Counted from the stretch's first letter, positions 7,740 to 18,945 are shown. The stretch is DNA of 64,000 nucleotides from CAVVSQ01 sp963848825 (GCA_963848825.1 CAWKFA010000001.1:124001-188000), one strand, 5' to 3'. Notes: a model not told the origin generated them from the letters alone. Translations and numbers: made by a program.

Positions 7740-9194
7740 ATGGCAACTTCGAACGGAACGCATGTCGGCAAAATCATCCAGGTCATCGGTTCCACCTTCG
7801 ACGCGGAGTTTGAAGAAGGGCATTTGCCCAAGATTTATAATGCGCTCAAGGTGGAGAGCGAGGATTCCGCCAAGGGTATACGCATCCGGCTCACGGGCGA
7901 AGTGCAGCAGCACCTCGGCGGCAACCGCGTACGCTGCGTCGCCCTCGGTTCCACCGATGGGCTGGTTCGTGGCATGGGCGCGGTCGACACCGGCAAGCCC
8001 GTGCAGGTACCCGTGGGCAAAGAGACACTCGGCAGGGTCTTCAATCTCTTGGGGGAGCCGATCGATGGGCGGGGGCCGGTAGGTAATCAGGAATTCCGTC
8101 CCATTCATAGCGATCCGCCGGCGTTTGCCGAATTGTCTTCCAAAACCGAGATCTTTGAAACGGGCATCAAGGTTATCGACTTGCTCACGCCGCTGGTGCG
8201 CGGCGGCAAAGCCGGTCTGTTCGGCGGTGCCGGCCTGGGCAAGACGGTCATTCTGACCGAGCTCATCGCGCGTATCGCCAGTCAGCACGGCGGGTATTCC
8301 GTATTCGCCGGCGTCGGCGAGCGCACGCGCGAAGGCAACGACCTTTGGCTCGAAATGCAGGAAACCAAGATCGGCAAAACCGATCGTTCGGTTATCACCC
8401 AGACGGCCATGGTCTTCGGTCAGATGAATGAGCCACCCGGTTCGCGTCTGCGCGTCGCCCTGTCGGCGCTGACCATGTGCGAATGGTTCCGCGATACGAC
8501 GGGGGCCGACACGCTGCTCTTCGTTGACAACATTTTCCGCTTCTCGCAAGCTGGTTCGGAGGTTTCCGCGCTCCTGGGTCGTATGCCCAGCGCCGTGGGT
8601 TATCAACCGACGCTGGCCACCGAAATGGGTGCCCTTCAGGAACGCATTACCAGTACGGCCCGCGGCGCCATCACGTCCGTGCAGGCGGTTTACGTGCCTG
8701 CCGACGATCCGACCGATCCCGCGCCGGCCAATGCGTTCCAGCACCTCGATGCCTTTATCTACCTCGAACGCAAAATCTCGGAAAAAGGCATCTATCCGGC
8801 CATCGACCCGCTGGCATCCAACAGCCGCATTCTCGATCCACAATATCTCGGCCAGGAACACTATCAGGTGGCTCGCCGAGTGCAGCAGATCCTCCAGCGT
8901 TATCGGGAGCTGCAAGATATTATTGCCATTTTGGGCGTTGACGAGTTGAGCGAGGAGGACAAGCAGGTGGTCCATCGCGCCCGGCGTATCGAGAAGTTCT
9001 TGTCGCAGCCCTTCATCGTGGCCGAAGCATTTACGAACAAACAAGGTAAGGTCACGCCCCTTGCCGAGACCATCCGCTCCTTCAAGGAGCTCTGTGATGG
9101 CAAACATGATGCCTTGCCCGAAAATGCCTTTATGTACGTCGGCGGTATCGATGAAGCCGTGGAGCAGGCCAAAAAGCTGGCGGCGGCCGGTTAA
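7740..9194 (+). CDS. atpD: ATP synthase F1 subunit beta
   Basis: Catalytic subunit, 484 residues. P-loop GGAGLGKTVILTELI, catalytic Glu in the GERTREGNDLW segment, Walker B LLFVDNIFRFSQAGSEVSALLGRMPSAVGYQPTL region and the C-terminal DELSEEDKQVVHRARRIEKFLSQPF segment are all canonical. The ATG at 7740 is 21 bases after the inserted nucleotidyltransferase gene. No odd features besides its separation from atpG. Confidence 0.98.
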   Translation: MATSNGTHVGKIIQVIGSTFDAEFEEGHLPKIYNALKVESEDSAKGIRIRLTGEVQQHLGGNRVRCVALGSTDGLVRGMGAVDTGKPVQVPVGKETLGRVFNLLGEPIDGRGPVGNQEFRPIHSDPPAFAELSSKTEIFETGIKVIDLLTPLVRGGKAGLFGGAGLGKTVILTELIARIASQHGGYSVFAGVGERTREGNDLWLEMQETKIGKTDRSVITQTAMVFGQMNEPPGSRLRVALSALTMCEWFRDTTGADTLLFVDNIFRFSQAGSEVSALLGRMPSAVGYQPTLATEMGALQERITSTARGAITSVQAVYVPADDPTDPAPANAFQHLDAFIYLERKISEKGIYPAIDPLASNSRILDPQYLGQEHYQVARRVQQILQRYRELQDIIAILGVDELSEEDKQVVHRARRIEKFLSQPFIVAEAFTNKQGKVTPLAETIRSFKELCDGKHDALPENAFMYVGGIDEAVEQAKKLAAAG

Positions 9195-9277
9195 CGTCCC
9201 GGTATTGCGGTCTCTTATAATGGATAGCGGCTTGGTTCCGGGCCGACGAACTCAAAACGACGAAGCGAAATCCAAAC

Positions 9278-9711
9278 ATGGTAACAGACATAGCTCCTGC
9301 ACCCGGTAAAGCCCTCAAGTGCGTGGTCGTCACGCCTGAGCGCGCGCTTCTTGATGAGGAAGTCGACTTCGTGGCCCTACCCATGGCGGACGGCGAACTG
9401 GGCGTGTTGCCGGGCAGGGCGCCCTGATTGGCCGTTTGGGGTTCGGCGAACTTCGCACCGTGGTCGGTGCGACCACTCATCGTTATTATGTTGATGGCGG
9501 CTTCGCGCAGGTGAATCACAATGTCGTGACCGTGCTCACCTCCAACGCGGTACCCGCCGAGGAAATCAAGCTCGCCAGCGCCGAGGAAGCCTTGAAGTTG
9601 GCCCAGGTCACCAAGCACTCTCCCGAGGCGCAGGACGCCCAATTTAAAGCGCAGGAACGGGCCCGGGCACAAATCCGTATTGCCCAGAAAATCGCTCCGT
9701 CTGGTTATTGA
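9278..9711 (+). CDS. atpC: ATP synthase F1 subunit epsilon (frame break)
   Basis: Regulatory epsilon subunit, about 144 residues. The first part (KCVVVTPERALLDEEVDFVAL, then ADGELGVLPGRAP) ends at a TGA just after the CCC of 9421-9423. One extra C makes GRAPLIGRLGFGEL and joins the rest: the beta-sandwich strand YYVDGGFAQVNHNVVTVLTS and the C-terminal helices (EEALKLAQ and AQERARAQIRIAQ). The product is needed for a normal enzyme, so the break is probably a sequence error. Last gene of the operon. Confidence 0.92.
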
Positions 9712-9764
9712 CAAGTCTCCTTGCCATAATGGAATGCGTGCCCAGCGTTCCTTGAGACAAAATC

Positions 9765-10925
9765 ATGGCGCCCCCAAGTCTGGATGATTTAAAGCGGACA
9801 TTCGAAGCGAGCGGCGCCAGCGCAGTGCTGGCGCAGTTATGCGCTGACCTGCGCAGTCGCAAGGACTTTAGCCAACTTTTTTATGCCTTGCTCATGACCA
9901 AAAGGTACGAGCTGGGGGCTTCGCCGGTCGCCACGGGATCAAATCAGGATCTAGCGGCCGCACTGCACGAACCCTTCGAGCAAGGTATCCGCGAAGCGGC
10001 GATCACCGTCGGCAACCTCTATCTTCAGGAGGGAAATATCCCGCAAGCCTGGGGTTACTTTCGCATGCTTGGCGAGAAAGGCCCCATTTATCAGGCACTC
10101 GACCAATATCAACCAAAAGACGATGAAGACATTCACGCCCTGGTCGATATCGCCTTTAATCAGGGCGTGCATCCCCGCAAGGGTTTTGATTGGGTACTGA
10201 ATCGCTTTGGTGTTTGCAACGCGATCACCTCGCTCGGTGGCGGCGACCTCCCCTTCGAGACAGATGTCAAAGATTATTGCATCAAAAGCCTGGTACGGAC
10301 CTTACGTGCCGATCTCATGGAGCGGCTCAGGGTGGACATCGCGCATAAGCAAGGCTTCGCGCCGACCGGACAAACGATAGCCGAATTGATAGCTGGCCGC
10401 GACTGGCTCTTTGACGAGGACTGTTACCACATCGACATCTCCCATCTCAGCTCCGTGGTGCAGCTAAGCACGCAGCTTTCGGAAGGGGACGAGTTGCGCC
10501 AGGCACGTGATTTGTGTGCCTATGGCCAGAGGCTATCGCCGCGGCTGCAGCTCCATTCCGACCCGCCTTTCGAAAACCAGTACGCCGACTACGACATGCT
10601 CCTGGCCATGCTCTCCGGCGAGGACGTGACGGGCGGCCTGGCTCATTTCCACAAAAAAGCGGACGAGGCGGATCCTGAAGTGATAGGCAGCTATCCCGCC
10701 GAAGTATTGGTCAATTTACTGCTACGGCTTGAGCGACCCAAGGAAGCACTGGCGGTGGCCCGAAAACATCTGGCCCGCCTTGGCGATCAGCGGCTTTCAT
10801 GTCCGAGCATTGTCGACCTGTGCCGGCAAACAGGAGATTATGCAACCTTGGCCGAAGTAGCCCGGGAGCAAGAAAATCCTGTCAATTTCGTGGCTGGTAT
10901 CATTGGGGCGGGTGGCCAGATCTAG
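9765..10925 (+). CDS. Unknown helical-repeat protein
   Basis: A 386-residue soluble, mostly helical protein with no signal peptide or membrane helix. Segments such as AAITVGNLYLQEGNIPQAWGYFRMLGE and LVNLLLRLERPKEALAVARKHLARLG resemble tetratricopeptide-type hairpins, so a protein-interaction scaffold is plausible. I do not recognise a named family. It follows atpC by 53 bases on the same strand and may be a trailing operon member. Its C-terminus meets the convergent macroglobulin gene. Confidence 0.7.
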   Translation: MAPPSLDDLKRTFEASGASAVLAQLCADLRSRKDFSQLFYALLMTKRYELGASPVATGSNQDLAAALHEPFEQGIREAAITVGNLYLQEGNIPQAWGYFRMLGEKGPIYQALDQYQPKDDEDIHALVDIAFNQGVHPRKGFDWVLNRFGVCNAITSLGGGDLPFETDVKDYCIKSLVRTLRADLMERLRVDIAHKQGFAPTGQTIAELIAGRDWLFDEDCYHIDISHLSSVVQLSTQLSEGDELRQARDLCAYGQRLSPRLQLHSDPPFENQYADYDMLLAMLSGEDVTGGLAHFHKKADEADPEVIGSYPAEVLVNLLLRLERPKEALAVARKHLARLGDQRLSCPSIVDLCRQTGDYATLAEVAREQENPVNFVAGIIGAGGQI

Positions 10926-10949
10926 CCAGGCGAAACCACTCCGGGCCGC

Positions 10950-13900
10950 TCACTTTTGCGTTCCAGGCCGCACTTCCAGGCTTCCTTCGTAAAATCCTAA
11001 ACGACCGTCCGAGCTGTTGGCATAGATGAGAATGCGATACTTTCCCAGGTTTTGGGAGGCGTCGAAGGACACCTTGGCGTTGCCGTCCTGGGCAATGAGG
11101 TTCGGGTGCCAAAGAAGCGTTTCCTGAAGATCCACCCGCACGGGTGGCTGGGGCTTTTTGTGCGCATATTCGCGGAAGTAGCCGTCAGTTTGGGCCGAGT
11201 CTGGCCGAGCTCGGGTTCCGGCCATACCTGCGGCTGCTGGCGCTTTACCCCCTCCGCCGAAACCGCCGGCGCCGCCAGCCCCGCGCATTTCCGTCTTGGC
11301 CGCCGGGCCACGGGCTGGTGGATTGGCGGCCGCGGCCTGATCCTTGGCTTTCGCCGACGCGTAATTGAAACGTCGCTGCAGTTCCTCATTGGTCTTCAGC
11401 GAATCGAGCAATGCGCCCTGGAGTTCGGTGACGGAGTTGCTCATGATTGGATTGGCGCCGAGAACCTGTGCGCGCGCGAAGCTGGTTTGACTTCTTTTCC
11501 CGATGGCAGCCGACGCGGTGTAGCCGCGGGCCAACGACCGGAAACGCTGACTCTCCACGCTTTCTTGCGATTTTTCCTCCGGCACTGCGAAAAAGCCGAA
11601 TGGCGCCGGTCTGGGATCAATGCCCCGGGAGCTCCCGAGTGGGCTGGTCGGACGAGCGGACGTGACTTTAATCGCCTGGTCAGCAAATTCGGGCCACGGT
11701 TTGACATCGTTGACTACTGACGAAGCGACTGATGACGTTTCGCTCGGGCCGGCGCGGCCCTCCATCAGGTAAAGAAACATGCATAGGAAGAAGCAGCCGA
11801 AGGCACCTGCAAATTGCGCGAGCGGCCGGTCCCCCTTACCACGGAGCAGGCGATACGTACCGATGCTCAGCAGGAGCGCGCCTGTTCCCAACAAAGCGAG
11901 TACGAGCGCGCCGAGCGCCAAACGTACATATTCGCCCGGCAACTGCCGAAACTGGCTCACTGCGCTCAGGGCCCGATCAAGTGCTTGCCGATCGACCTCG
12001 CGCTCATCGAGCAAAGCGGCACGCTCCTGGTTTGCCCGCTCGATAATGTCCTTTATCCCGTTGGCATCATCCCTCGTATCCCCAGGGATGGTCGGCGATG
12101 CGGGACTTCGCAGGCTAAAAAATTGGGCCAAGGAGGATGATTCTGCCGCAGCGCGTCGGGCCGGTCTCGGCTGGCGGTCAAGTTTCTTTCCGCACGCACG
12201 AAACGGCGCCAGCCCTGGGTGCCAAGCAGCAAATCAAGCCCGGCGGCGCCGCCGGCGTATCCTCCAGAACCACGTTGTCGATGTCGTCGCCGCCGCATTC
12301 GCCCGCCAGATAGAAATGGTTGAGCAGGTTGCGTTCCTTGCCCTCGCGATATCTTTCATCAACCACCGCGGCCAGCAGAAAGCTCGTGGCCGCTTTTTTA
12401 CTTTCGTCGGAAGTCTTCAGACTCATTTCGACGTTGCTGCCCGGCGCATAGGGACCTGGGCCCTGGGGAAGTTGACACGAAACGTCCAGGCGCCTGGTCG
12501 GCAGCAAAAAGAGTAAGCGCTCCGCGACGGGCGCGTAGCGATGCCGTGCCCGCCTCAAGGGCCGTGACCCGCAGCACACCGGCGGTCCCAGGGGCCGGTT
12601 GCAGCTTCACGCTCAGGCTCCCTGGTTGTAGGTCGAGGTATTGCTGGTCAACAATCTGTCCTCGGCAGGTTACTTGCAGCACCAAACGGCGGGCCGATCC
12701 CTGGTTGCGCAAGATGACTTCCATCGGTTCACCTTCGCGGCCGACACTTGCCGGCGCATGCAGCACGACGCCGTCTGACTTAATACCAAGCTTGGCAAAG
12801 GGGGCCTTGATGGCGCTCGCAGGCGGCCCGGTGATTTCGGCAGTGTAGGTCTCGTTCGCATCAGGCGTAAACGTAAAGGACCCCGCCTGCTGCTTTTTCG
12901 CGGACTGGTAAATGACACCGTTGCTCGCTTTCACAATGACTTGGCCGTCTTTTTTCTGAGCCTCGTCCGCCAGGGCTTCGATTCGGTAGTAAACGCGATT
13001 GGGGACGCCGGCCACCAGGTCGCCACCTTCGGGAAAGAAGTCAATGGTTGGCGCGGGCGCCGGGACAGGTTGATTTAACGCTGCCCTATCGTCTAGTGGC
13101 GCTAACTCGCGGAGAATTTCCACCTCGACCGTTTGGGGAGCTCCCTGAGCTTTGGCGTCGCCAGGCGCCTTGACCTGCAAGGTATAATTTGCCGCCCGGA
13201 AGATCGGTTGTTAACGCCAGTTCGCCGCCGCCAATCCCGCCAGGGCCGGTCTGACCTGATTGTTCCTTCAGCGTCCGGCCTTTGGCATCGATCAGAGAAA
13301 AGTGCAAAGGCACGGGCTGCGCCGGGGGCTTGAGGCTGTAACGATCCAGCGTCAATGATCGGAAAAACAGCATCTCGCCGAGAAAATATAACGATTTGTT
13401 CGTCACGAGCTGGGACGCGTTGCTGGCCTCGGCGACCTGCAGGGTTTCTTCAAATTTAGTGGCATCTCGGTCTCCTTTGGCCTCCATGAGGAGCTGCGTC
13501 GCGGGCGAGGCAATTTTAATGCCTGGGAGCTGCACGCGGCCTTGGCCTTGAATGGCATCGACTTGTTGGTAAAGCACGCCACCCGTCGTTGGATTGACAA
13601 GGGTGGTGGTTACGGTCGTCGCGAGAGGCTGACCGCCCGGGCCGCTCGTGGTCACGGAATAATTTAAAGGGACGTCGGGCGTTACTTGCGCGGGGCCCAT
13701 GACCTGCAATTGTGGGGCGACCTGTTGAACAAGTGCGCGCGTTGTTTTCTTTTTCGCTTGCTCGACACCTGAGCTCAAGGCGGCAAACCGGGCCTCGACG
13801 GCGTCAAGGTTCTGGCGTGCCTGGGCCACGAGTGCTTCATGGCGTGCCAGGGAACTCCGGTAAAACTCGGTCAGGCCAAGCGCTGCCACCATAAGCGCGG

Positions 13901-14207
13901 CGGCAGCGGCACCGGCAACCCAGTAACGGCGTCCAGACCTGGCCTGGCGAGTTACTTGCCCCATTGGCGATGGCTCAGCGGGCAAGGCGGGCGCTTCCGC
14001 ACTCTCCTTCGGCGCCACAAACTGGGGCACCTCTGGAATCACGCGCGCGGCGCGGGCCAACAAATGTTGCTGGCTTTGGGCATGCGCCAGAGCAGTCCGG
14101 CAGGCCGTGCAGGAACTGAGGTGGTCGCGGAGCTCCTCCGCCTGCTCCTGGTCGAGGAGACCATAAACATAGTCGAGTAACAAATCCTGGTAATGTTCAC
14201 GAGTCAT
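10950..14207 (-). CDS. Zinc-finger anti-sigma / alpha-2-macroglobulin-like membrane protein (several frame breaks)
   Basis: About 1080 residues after repair. In order: zf-HC2 anti-sigma domain (MTREHYQDLLLDYVYGLL, then HLSSCTACRTAL), membrane helix (WVAGAAAAALMVAALGL), coiled coil, macroglobulin-type beta domains with FFPEGGDLVAGVPNRVYYRI and LLLGTQGWRRFVRAERN, two further membrane helices (after RQLPGEYVRL), a Gly-rich linker and an A2M-like domain (TLLWHPNLIAQDGNAKVSFD ... YANSSDGRLGFYEGSLEV). Frame breaks lie near 13187, 12540, 12250 and 12160; each adjoining frame carries matching domain pieces, so one gene is likelier than four. The start is 7 bases after the ECF sigma gene, fitting a sigma/anti-sigma pair. 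The thioester and later A2M domains are absent. Confidence 0.75.
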
Positions 14208-14214
14208 GGTGGCC

Positions 14215-14767
14215 TTACTTATCTCCAAGGACCAGACGTAGTTTTTGCAAGGCAGAACGCATTTGCGTCTTGACCGTACCAACCGGAACGCCACGCAATT
14301 CGGCGATATCTTCGTAAGTCAAATCGCCGTTTTGCCGGAGTAAAAACACGGCCTTCTCCTCGGGCCTCAAATCCAACAACGCCTTTCGCAATTCGTCGAG
14401 GCACTCTTTGTCCGCCATTTGATCGGCGGGTGAGATTTCAAGCGCGGCTTCCGGCGCATTGCCAAGGGGCCTGATGCGTCGTCGCCAGGCATTACGTTGC
14501 AAGTCCTTGGCGGCATTGAGGCCGACTCGGAAGATCCAGGCACGCACGTTGCGGACCTCCGGAAGCGAACTGCCGCGCCCGCCAGCACTTCAAAAAAGCG
14601 TCCTGAGCGGCGTCTTGCGCGTCGTCGCGGTTACCCAGCAGGAAGTACAGAGTGTTGACCAATTCAGCACGCGCTTCATTGAAAGCGCACACGAACGCTT
14701 CGCCGGCTGCCACGGCGCCATCTTCCTTCGGCCGCACCTTGCCAGTGCCTATAGCCAGATCGCTCAT
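14215..14767 (-). CDS. ECF-type RNA polymerase sigma factor (frame break)
   Basis: About 184 residues. Region 2 has FNEARAELVNTLYFLLGNRDDAQDAAQDAFLKCW; region 4 has DLRPEEKAVFLLRQNGDLTY and VPVGTVKTQMRSALQKLRL, a standard helix-turn-helix. The frame breaks near 14575; one added base joins KCWRARG to SSLPEVRNVRAWIFRVGLN. It directly precedes the anti-sigma/macroglobulin gene, its likely membrane partner. It lacks long C-terminal extensions. The regulon cannot be seen from here. Confidence 0.85.
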
Positions 14768-15191
14768 GCCTCTACCATATAGACGAAAGCAACGCCTTGG
14801 CGGATTTTATTATACGCCGACCGAGCCCGTTTTAGGGCGGTGAGCAGGGGGGTGGCCACCAATGTCCCCCGAAAATGGGGGTTTGGCCCATTTGCGAACG
14901 CTCTTAAGGAGTTACGTCTGCCACCGTTCGAATAGATTTCGGATCGGGTTAAAACAGATAAACTGCGGCAACACCTCTGAATACGCCCGGCGTAAGTGTT
15001 GTAGACCTGGCCCACGACCCTGGAACGCTATCTTCCGCAAAGTACATTCAATCCGCCAAATTAACAAATCCGATGGGATTGACACGGCAGCAGCAGGATT
15101 TACTGGGCTCCAGGCATTGCACCTTTAAACGATAGTTGCCTGACGACGGCCAAGCGAAACGAGTTCGCCACGGAGCGCGGAGGAAACCACC
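14768..15191. other. Divergent intergenic region between sigma factor and lipoprotein genes
   Basis: About 420 bases without a supported gene. It contains a hairpin CCCCC-GAAAAT-GGGGG (14866-14881) and a -35-like TTGACA at 15079-15084 followed 16 bases later by TACTGG (15101-15106), a weak candidate promoter for the lipoprotein gene. The sigma gene promoter must also lie here but I see no clear match. Confidence 0.45.
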
Positions 15192-15791
15192 ATGTCTACA
15201 CCCGGAATTGCGGCCTTGCGTCGAGCATTCTTTGTTGGCCTCTGTTCGCTGGCGGCGGGTTGCCAGTCGACCAAGTCGATCACGGCCATGTTCCACCGCC
15301 ATGAGGCACCGGCCGAAATGGACAAGACCGGCCAACAGCAACTGGTGCTACGGCCAGGGACAGAGGTCCAATGGCAGGTGCAAGCCACGGACAAACAGCC
15401 CGGCCTGGTGAAAAACGGCAGCGGGACCCTGGCGCCGGATGGCACTGTTGAGGTCGGCCCGTACGGAACGTGCAAATTGGCAGGTCTCAATCTGACCCAA
15501 GCTACGACCGCACTCGAGAAACATCTGGCCGTCTACATGACAACGCCGAGCGTGCAGTTGAGCGCTTCTGTCGTCGACAATCCGACCCAACCGGTGCCCG
15601 CGCCTGCCTCCAACCGCTTCGCTTTTTTTCATCATCGCTTGAGCAAGGCGGCACCGAGTGACAGCGTCGCCAGCACCGGCCCCGTGACCAATGTCGGTGT
15701 GATTGCCACCGGCAGCGCCGTCGCGCCAAGCTCGGAAGATGCGGACATTCAAACCGTAACCTGGCGTCCGGCGCAGCAAAATGCCCGGTGA
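15192..15791 (+). CDS. Lipoprotein with polysaccharide-export-like domain
   Basis: A 199-residue protein with a lipoprotein signal (LCSLAAGCQS, lipid-attachment Cys at about residue 24). The middle (GTLAPDGTVEVGPYGTCKLAGLNLTQATTALEKHLAVY ... PSVQLSASVVD) resembles the N-terminal domain of Wza-type export proteins, where a gly-asp strand pair is followed by a helix. The SLBB repeats of full Wza are missing and the C-terminal part is low-complexity. Likely anchored in a membrane facing the periplasm; the role in export is inferred. Confidence 0.65.
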   Translation: MSTPGIAALRRAFFVGLCSLAAGCQSTKSITAMFHRHEAPAEMDKTGQQQLVLRPGTEVQWQVQATDKQPGLVKNGSGTLAPDGTVEVGPYGTCKLAGLNLTQATTALEKHLAVYMTTPSVQLSASVVDNPTQPVPAPASNRFAFFHHRLSKAAPSDSVASTGPVTNVGVIATGSAVAPSSEDADIQTVTWRPAQQNAR

Positions 15792-17508
15792 CGAACCGAA
15801 CACCTGTAACCATTTCGAAACCGATTGCCATTTCTTGTTATTCCGTCCCGTCTCCCACGTTCCGGCAAGTCCAATAGCCTGCGCCATGCTTCGGCCGTCG
15901 GTGCCGCGTCACGGCCGGTGAGTGCGCGGAGGGCAGCCAGGGCGGTACGTTGATAAGGAGATGAGTAGCCCGCTGGCGGCGCCGGCAGGGCGACCTTTTC
16001 TGTCCCGGTAAGTATGCGGGTACGGACCAGGTAATCAAAACGCTGCATCAGGGGCCACGGTTCGGCGTTGGTGACTGGCTGCATCAGTGAGTAGTCCTGC
16101 GCAGATAGGTTACGTCCACGCGAACCAGGAGATCTGGAGTAGGAAGGGACTGAGTATAACCAGAGCCTGGGGGACCGAATGGCTGATCGGGCCGGGGCGC
16201 CTCGGCCGTCGTCACCTGGGCAGCCACTTCATTGGGCACCGCGGGAGCGTGGCACAGGACACAGTTGCGATGATGGTTGATGCGCACAACTTCGCGTACT
16301 ATCGAGACTTGTTTCTCGCCGATTACTTTCGTCGTCGGTGCCCGCGGATCGGGCTCTTCCAAGAGGTTGATCAATTCGGGAACGAGATCGGTCCTTTCGA
16401 GCTTGATTATGGCATGCGCGGCGCGGTTGGCCACGGCAGGTGCCGGGTAGCGAAGCCCATTTACCAGGATTTCGGTGTAATCCTCGTGACGGCGGCCCTT
16501 GAGCGCCTCGACCGCGGGATCGCTCACTTTAGCCTCGGCAGAGAAAATAGCCAACCTGGCCAGGGCTCGGGACGCCTCGCCATGTGAGATGCCGGACAAG
16601 TATTGCACCAGTCCCGTGCGCATGGGCACGGCCTCGGGTGCCAGAACCTGCATCAAGGCAGCGATCCGGGCAGATACGGCGTGGTCCTGGAGAGTTTGGC
16701 CCAGCTTGGAAACGTCATCATCTTCGCGGGCGGTGAGGCGACGATATTTCGACCAGAACTTTTCGGGTTCGACGGGCTGAATTGCGGCCGGCGCTAATCT
16801 AAGGTTGGCAAACGGGACCGAGGTTTCCTCTACCACTGTCTGAATTAGCTCTCCTTTTGCCCGCATAGCATCTACATTCTGAGCTTTCGGAACGTCCTTG
16901 TCGGAGATGCCTTTGGCCTGCCTGATGGTGGTCAAGGCCTGGGTAAAATAATGCGTCCGATCGGCGCTCGTTCTGCACGCCTCGCCCATGGTCACGGGCA
17001 AGCCGGCCAGGTCGGCACGTGCGTTTACCAGGGCTTTCATGAAACCATCAGTTTGCTGCCGATTGAGGTGGTTGATCTTGGCCACAGTGTGAGCCATATC
17101 TCGAACCATTTCTACCGATTTGTCCAAAGGCTCCTGGAAGGCGACTTCCGGTATCTGGGATAGGCCCTCATCATCAAGTACCCACCACGATCGTGGGGAT
17201 TTCGGTGGAGTTGGCAGGAGGTCCTTGATTGGCGTATCGGGTTTGATTGTGAAATTGAATGAAATAGGGCGAGTAAAACTGTTGGGAGAAATCTCCAATG
17301 CTTCCAAAGTTACGGGAAGCCGTGGTGCGGGCAACGGTTTACTTTTCTTGGCGGCAGGCGGCGGGGCCAAGGCGGGATCTCGCGGCGTTTGTCCATCAAC
17401 TCTTCCGCCAGTTGGGAAGATCATCATCCCGTACACAACGGCCATCAGACACAGCAATAGCACACGTCTTCTGCTAGTTTGCCGAGGATAGGGCTTCGAA
17501 TCGGCCAT
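15749..17508 (-). CDS. Exported HEAT-repeat protein with CxxCH motif (frame break)
   Basis: N-terminal signal anchor (VLLLCLMAVVYGMMIF), Pro-rich linker, then a helical region with HEAT-like repeats (ALKGRRHEDYTEILVNGLRYPAPAVANRAAHAIIKLE and DLVPELINLLEEPDPRAP). Next comes RNCVLCHAP, a CxxCH motif of the type that binds c-type haem. The frame breaks near 16090; one extra G in AGGAC gives LRRDYSLMQPVTNAEPWPLMQRFDYLVRTR. The stop is uncertain: the repaired frame runs to 15749 but its last 30 residues look non-coding, and another break could end it near 15838. Resembles planctomycete proteins joining HEAT repeats and cytochrome motifs; function unknown. Confidence 0.65.
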
Positions 17509-17833
17509 GATTTTTCCCCCTTCAAAGTTGGCTAATGTGGCGCGGAAAAAACTCGTGAGCGGCCAAGGCCGCGCGGAAAGTGAATTTCCATCCTCCCTGA
17601 TGGTCTAAGAATAGGATTGTAGCGTTTGGCCAAATGAAATTGCAAGTAAAAAGAGGCTGATCCGACCGAGCACCATGCGCAGCGATGAGTTCGAACGCAC
17701 TGGTATCTTTCTTGAAGTGGAGGCCAGTCGGTCGAAGGGGAAGTTGCAGCCTTGTCCGAACACGGCGCTTGCAGTGATGTCTACCAGGGTGCTAGCTTCC
17801 ATGGAAACATTGATTCCGTCGCGAGTACATCCA
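17509..17833. other. Intergenic region
   Basis: About 325 bases between divergent genes. No supported gene; a frame open from 17675 joins the WD40 leader but has no ribosome site before its own start. Presumably carries both promoters, though I see no strong match. Confidence 0.4.
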
Positions 17834-18866
17834 ATGACATCTAGAAATTTATTCCTTGCACCGTTCTGCCTGGTTGTGACAGCCCTCGTTCTATTCCCCA
17901 TGCGAAATTGCTTCCGCCCTGTGCCGCCCTTGCATAACAAACCAGAATGGCGCGGATCGGTGCCGCCAGCGCGAAAAACGTCGTCGAATTGAGGAACCTT
18001 TGGAAAGATGTCTATAAATGTCCTATCGAAACGGACATCTTGCCTTGCACGGCTGGGAAAAGATGGTGGAGATCCTCGATGCCGAAACCTTCGGACAGAT
18101 TGGTGCCATCGGCGCGAAGAAGAAGCTTGTCCATTTCGCTTACAGCCGGGACCCAGACACGGTCGCCTATTGCGAAAATACCAACCGGGTCGAAATTCAC
18201 AACTTGCGTAGCGGCCGTAAGGTGACGGTTGACGCCGAGACCTCCCAACCGCAGCTATGCTTCAGCCCCGACGGTAGACTGTTGGCGACTGGCGGATATG
18301 GCACCACGGTGCGGATCTGGTCCGTTGCCGAAGGCAGACTTTCCAGGCCCTGGACGTAGGCACCAAGAAAAGAGGCTTAACCGTCGAATTCAGCCCTGAC
18401 GGCAAGATCTTGGCGGTGGGCAATCGGAACTCCTTTACAACACTTTTCGACACGGCGACGGGCACCCTGCTCCAAACACTCGAACGTGCTCAAACGCAAG
18501 GCCTCAAGTTTCATCCGGACGGCAAGGTCCTGGCGATCACCTACGTGGACGGAACCCTTGCTCTGTGGAACGTCACTGACGGCAAGATGGTTAAATCGGC
18601 TCAGCCGCCGGGGAAAGAACTTTACACTGTGGACTGGTCTCCCAATGGCGAAATCCTGGCCAGCACCGGCCTGGAAACCAAACTTATCTTGTGGAACGCT
18701 CGCGACCTAACCGCCCTCAAGGAATTAACCGTGGATGAATGGATTATCAACGTTCGTTTAAGAACCGGACGGGAGACGCCTTCTGTCCGCGGGCGGCAGT
18801 CAGTTGCCGGGAGGACCGAGAAGAGTTCAGGTGTGGGGACTGCCGGGCGATCAAGTCGGCAAGTAA
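17834..18866 (+). CDS. WD40 beta-propeller protein (multiple frame breaks)
   Basis: Starts with a signal-anchor (FLAPFCLVVTALVLFP), then successive WD40 blades in three frames: QLCFSPDGRLLATGGYGTTVRIW, TVEFSPDGKILAVGNRNSFTTLFD, LKFHPDGKVLAITYVDGTLALW, TVDWSPNGEILASTGLETKLILW, and a last blade ending VQVWGLPGDQVGK. One added A in the run at 17974-17978, one A at 18016-18018 and one T near 18342 restore the frame; near 18757 one base seems extra. WD40 proteins act as interaction platforms. The gene may instead be a decaying copy, since four breaks is many for its length. Confidence 0.6.
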
Positions 18867-18945
18867 TGAAGGTGCGACTCTGGAGGATGCAGTGTTATCC
18901 CGCACCGTGCTTGCCCTTCCAAGAAAAAAATCCAGCTCTTCCTTC

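Noticed and set aside
11052..12516. Long plus-strand open frames opposite the macroglobulin gene
   Set aside because: They are shadows of a GC-rich minus-strand gene; the minus frames carry recognisable domains.
14866..14881. CCCCC-GAAAAT-GGGGG hairpin as a terminator
   Set aside because: No T run follows on either strand and no gene ends nearby.
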